Assembly (NCBI GenBank): GCA_002483145.1 | Contig: DLHJ01000016.1 | Coordinates: forward strand, 62,001-126,000 | Source: Cellvibrio sp. UBA7671 | GTDB taxonomy: Bacteria; Pseudomonadota; Gammaproteobacteria; Pseudomonadales; Cellvibrionaceae | Length of the DNA: 64,000 bases | Direction: 5' to 3' | Shown: piece by piece, positions 61,798 to 64,000 of the stretch | How positions within the stretch are numbered: the stretch's first letter is position 1 | Layout of the letters: every line of letters begins with the position of its first letter | Translations under genes and position numbers: made by a program | The notes under the pieces: generated by a model | Databases searched by the model: none | What the model was told of the DNA's origin: nothing | What the model saw: the letters and a program-made list of their open reading frames with translations, nothing else

Positions 61798-63810
61798 TCA
61801 AGCGCTGCGACTTTTACCCCTTGGTGTAATGCTAAAGCGTGGATCATTAAATTCCTGCTGCAGATAAAGGGCTGTCGCCAAGTTAGGTTTAGCACACTGT
61901 TGTGCTAATTCATCATTGGCTGCGGCCTTAATTTTTTCAGCGGAACTATTTTTTGTTGCTGTGTGTGTCAACAATCCCCTTGTGGGAATACGCAAAGGTT
62001 TATGTTGCAGCCAATCATTGGCGTCGTTAAATGGCATGGGGCGGTGGATAAAATATCCCTGTACCTGATCGCAACCTAACTCGCGCAAACTACCGATCTG
62101 TTCAAACTCTTCCGCGCCCTCTGCGACTACCGCTAAGCCCAAAGCGTGAGCGATAGATACGATTCCCTTAGTAATATCCCAATCCACTCTATTGCCCGGT
62201 AAATCGGCGACAAATGAACGGTCAATTTTAATAATATCGAGCGGCAAGCGTTTGATATAGGTGAGCGATGCATAACCGGTTCCAAAATCATCTACCGCCA
62301 TGCGTGCACCCAAGTCGCGGCAACGCAGCATAATCCGTTTGGCGCGTTCCAAATCTTCCAGCATCGCCGTTTCAGTAATTTCAATAATTAAAGATTCACC
62401 AAATCCCTGTTGTTGCTCGCATAGAATTTGCAATTCCACTAAAAAAGACGGATGCAAAAAATGGCGCGGTGAAATATTGATATGGATATCGGGCGTTAAT
62501 GAATTTTTATTCCACAACCGCATTTGCCGTGCTGCTTCGCGCAATACCCAATTGCCCAAACGAAATTCCAAATCGCCGCGCCCGGATTCAAATGCCTGGA
62601 TTAAAGGCCCGGCGCTAATTACTTCTCCATCGGGTTTGCACCAGCGCAACAGGGCTTCAAAACCCACCACGCTTAAATCCTGCAATTGGCAAATGGGTTG
62701 ATACCACAATTGCAATTCGTTGCGCTCCAATGCACCTTCCACATCAACCACGGAAATTAATCGATTTTGTGGCTCTTCAGCTTTTACCGATGCGCGTTGG
62801 AATCTATCGCCGCCCTGGCTTTTGGCGATATACATAGCGGCATCGGCTTTGCGCAGCAAATTAATTTCATCGACACCGTCTTGCGGAGCCAGTACCACGC
62901 CGATGCTGCCACTTAAGCGACCGCGTTTGCGACCCTTGCCATAGGGTACACGCAGTGCCTGCAAAAAACGTTTCGCGAGAGTATCTATATGAGATTCATC
63001 GCACTCGGCGATAATTAAAAATTCATCGCCACCCAGACGGCCAATTTGATCGCCTTTGCGCACTACATCGGATAAACGCTGCGCTACATCGCGCAATAAA
63101 ATATCGCCAGTTTCGTGACCCCAGTGATCATTGGCGGATTTAAGCCCGTCAACGTCGATAAAAAATAAGGCAAACGGGCGATTGTAGCGGTGCAATTTTT
63201 CCAGGCTGTCGTCGACACAATTTAAAATTCCGCGCCGGTTTAATAATTTGGTGAGTGGATCAATAACCGCGAGCGAGCGCAATTGCGCTTCCAACTTTTC
63301 ACGATGGCAAGCAACCGCAATTTGGCTGGCAATGCGTTCCGCGAGTGTGAGCAGTTGCGGTGAAATATCGGCAACCGATTCGGTGTGTGCAAACCAGGAA
63401 GAGGCGAGAACACCCAATACTTTATCGGACGAGATGAGCGGGATCACCAGGTTGGATTGCAATCCAGCATCGACCAGCTGCTCCATGGCATCTGGAGCAT
63501 TGGGATAATTGCGCGTAAAAATGCTGGTTTTACTGGTGAGTACACGGCCGGAAATTCCGGTGGTGGACGAAAAGCGAAACCCTTTAAACGCATTGAGCAA
63601 ATGCTGCTGTTCACCTTCGAACAATTTATATTCAAAGGTCTGTGTTTCTTCATCGAGCAAAATTAACGCCGTGCCGTCGGCGCCCAATAGAGTGCGCACT
63701 GCGGCGGCAGCTTTTTTAAAGAAAATTTGAAAATCCGGTTCGAGCGTTAACGCATCCATGGCGGCCAGAAGTGATGGCACCGCTGTGTGTAACAATAACG
63801 AATTTTTCAT
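61798..63810 (-). CDS. GAF-GGDEF-EAL protein, bifunctional cyclic-di-GMP enzyme
   Basis: A 670-aa cytosolic protein. An N-terminal GAF sensor (about residues 10-165: FKKAAAAVRTLLGADGTALILLDE) is followed by a GGDEF domain with the intact active site RLGGDEF (about 175-340). An EAL domain comes next, with FEALLRW and the DDFGTGYASLTYIKRLPLD loop also intact (about 360-615). Both diguanylate cyclase and phosphodiesterase sites look functional, so direction depends on the GAF signal. The region 63811-64000 upstream holds no gene I can support. Confidence 0.94.
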   Translation of the reverse strand: MKNSLLLHTAVPSLLAAMDALTLEPDFQIFFKKAAAAVRTLLGADGTALILLDEETQTFEYKLFEGEQQHLLNAFKGFRFSSTTGISGRVLTSKTSIFTRNYPNAPDAMEQLVDAGLQSNLVIPLISSDKVLGVLASSWFAHTESVADISPQLLTLAERIASQIAVACHREKLEAQLRSLAVIDPLTKLLNRRGILNCVDDSLEKLHRYNRPFALFFIDVDGLKSANDHWGHETGDILLRDVAQRLSDVVRKGDQIGRLGGDEFLIIAECDESHIDTLAKRFLQALRVPYGKGRKRGRLSGSIGVVLAPQDGVDEINLLRKADAAMYIAKSQGGDRFQRASVKAEEPQNRLISVVDVEGALERNELQLWYQPICQLQDLSVVGFEALLRWCKPDGEVISAGPLIQAFESGRGDLEFRLGNWVLREAARQMRLWNKNSLTPDIHINISPRHFLHPSFLVELQILCEQQQGFGESLIIEITETAMLEDLERAKRIMLRCRDLGARMAVDDFGTGYASLTYIKRLPLDIIKIDRSFVADLPGNRVDWDITKGIVSIAHALGLAVVAEGAEEFEQIGSLRELGCDQVQGYFIHRPMPFNDANDWLQHKPLRIPTRGLLTHTATKNSSAEKIKAAANDELAQQCAKPNLATALYLQQEFNDPRFSITPRGKSRSA

Positions 63811-64000
63811 GGAGGCGTGCTCACAAGTACATCAAAAACACCCGGGTAAGGCATGGCTCCAGATAATTGCAATTAGCTTGCCAGCGATATTTTTATAAGC
63901 ACTTTTTTACAGAACTGACTAAATCTCGTGGCTTGATATGACAGAAATAGTAAAAACGCACGCGCACTAGTGCTGTTATGAAGAAGTAAACACCAAAAAA

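Overview
The window looks like chromosomal DNA of a plant-polysaccharide-degrading gammaproteobacterium, most probably Cellvibrio or a close relative in the Cellvibrionaceae. This is an inference from two things. The housekeeping synteny is Pseudomonas-like (algP / FKBP lipoprotein / rsd-algQ / dsbB; rpiA | ilvA; zapA / 6S RNA / fau beside ygfB-pepP-ubiH; hslO-hslR-yrfG | nudE). It is mixed with many secreted or lipid-anchored glycoside hydrolases (GH5 x2, GH20, GH26, GH27, GH43), a cytoplasmic GH130 and a PEP-CTERM protein. No phage, insertion sequence, integrase or CRISPR array was seen.

Layout. 1-6.1 kb: housekeeping genes (algP-like partial, FKBP isomerase, rsd, dsbB, a FliL-domain protein with a charged insert, gshA). 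6.2-14.7 kb: a mannan/galactomannan utilisation locus. A LacI-type repressor is divergent from a Na+/solute symporter, GH130 mannosylglucose phosphorylase, mannobiose 2-epimerase, GH5 mannanase lipoprotein and GH27 alpha-galactosidase. The inferred route is: surface mannanases and galactosidase release mannobiose, the symporter imports it, the epimerase makes mannosylglucose, and GH130 phosphorolyses it to mannose-1-phosphate and glucose. Three near-identical 14-bp palindromes (7305, 9438 and 20924) lie upstream of the symporter, of GH130 and of a distant GH26 mannanase, which suggests one regulon. 15-20.8 kb: tRNA-Phe, a membrane-bound AraC regulator, an alpha/beta hydrolase, a DUF368 transporter, serA and trmO.

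21-28.6 kb: GH26, a choice-of-anchor-A/PEP-CTERM protein, then a metallophosphoesterase divergent from a large TonB-dependent receptor with a candidate Pho box between them. 28.7-35.6 kb (minus strand): a transmembrane AraC regulator, a GH5 glucanase lipoprotein, a degenerate pirin, a Tat-exported GH43 and a chemotaxis receptor. 35.6-42.8 kb: rpiA, ilvA, GH20 chitobiase, a 40-residue membrane peptide gene, fau, 6S RNA, zapA and a ZapB-like gene. 43-49 kb: ygfB-pepP, an ArnT-like glycosyltransferase, and a single gene encoding a fused UbiH-UbiI flavoprotein pair. 49-64 kb: MgtC-like protein, cold-shock protein, Nudix enzymes, acyltransferase, methyltransferase, MipA, dbpA, a GntP permease, hslO/hslR/yrfG, nudE-cysQ, and a GAF-GGDEF-EAL protein.

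The observations most worth following are the UbiH-UbiI fusion (with a REP-like hairpin in its linker), the mannan regulon operators, the pirin lacking most metal ligands inside a glycanase operon, the transmembrane AraC sensor of that operon, the PhoB-type site between phosphoesterase and receptor, and the FliL-domain protein with a charged insert.
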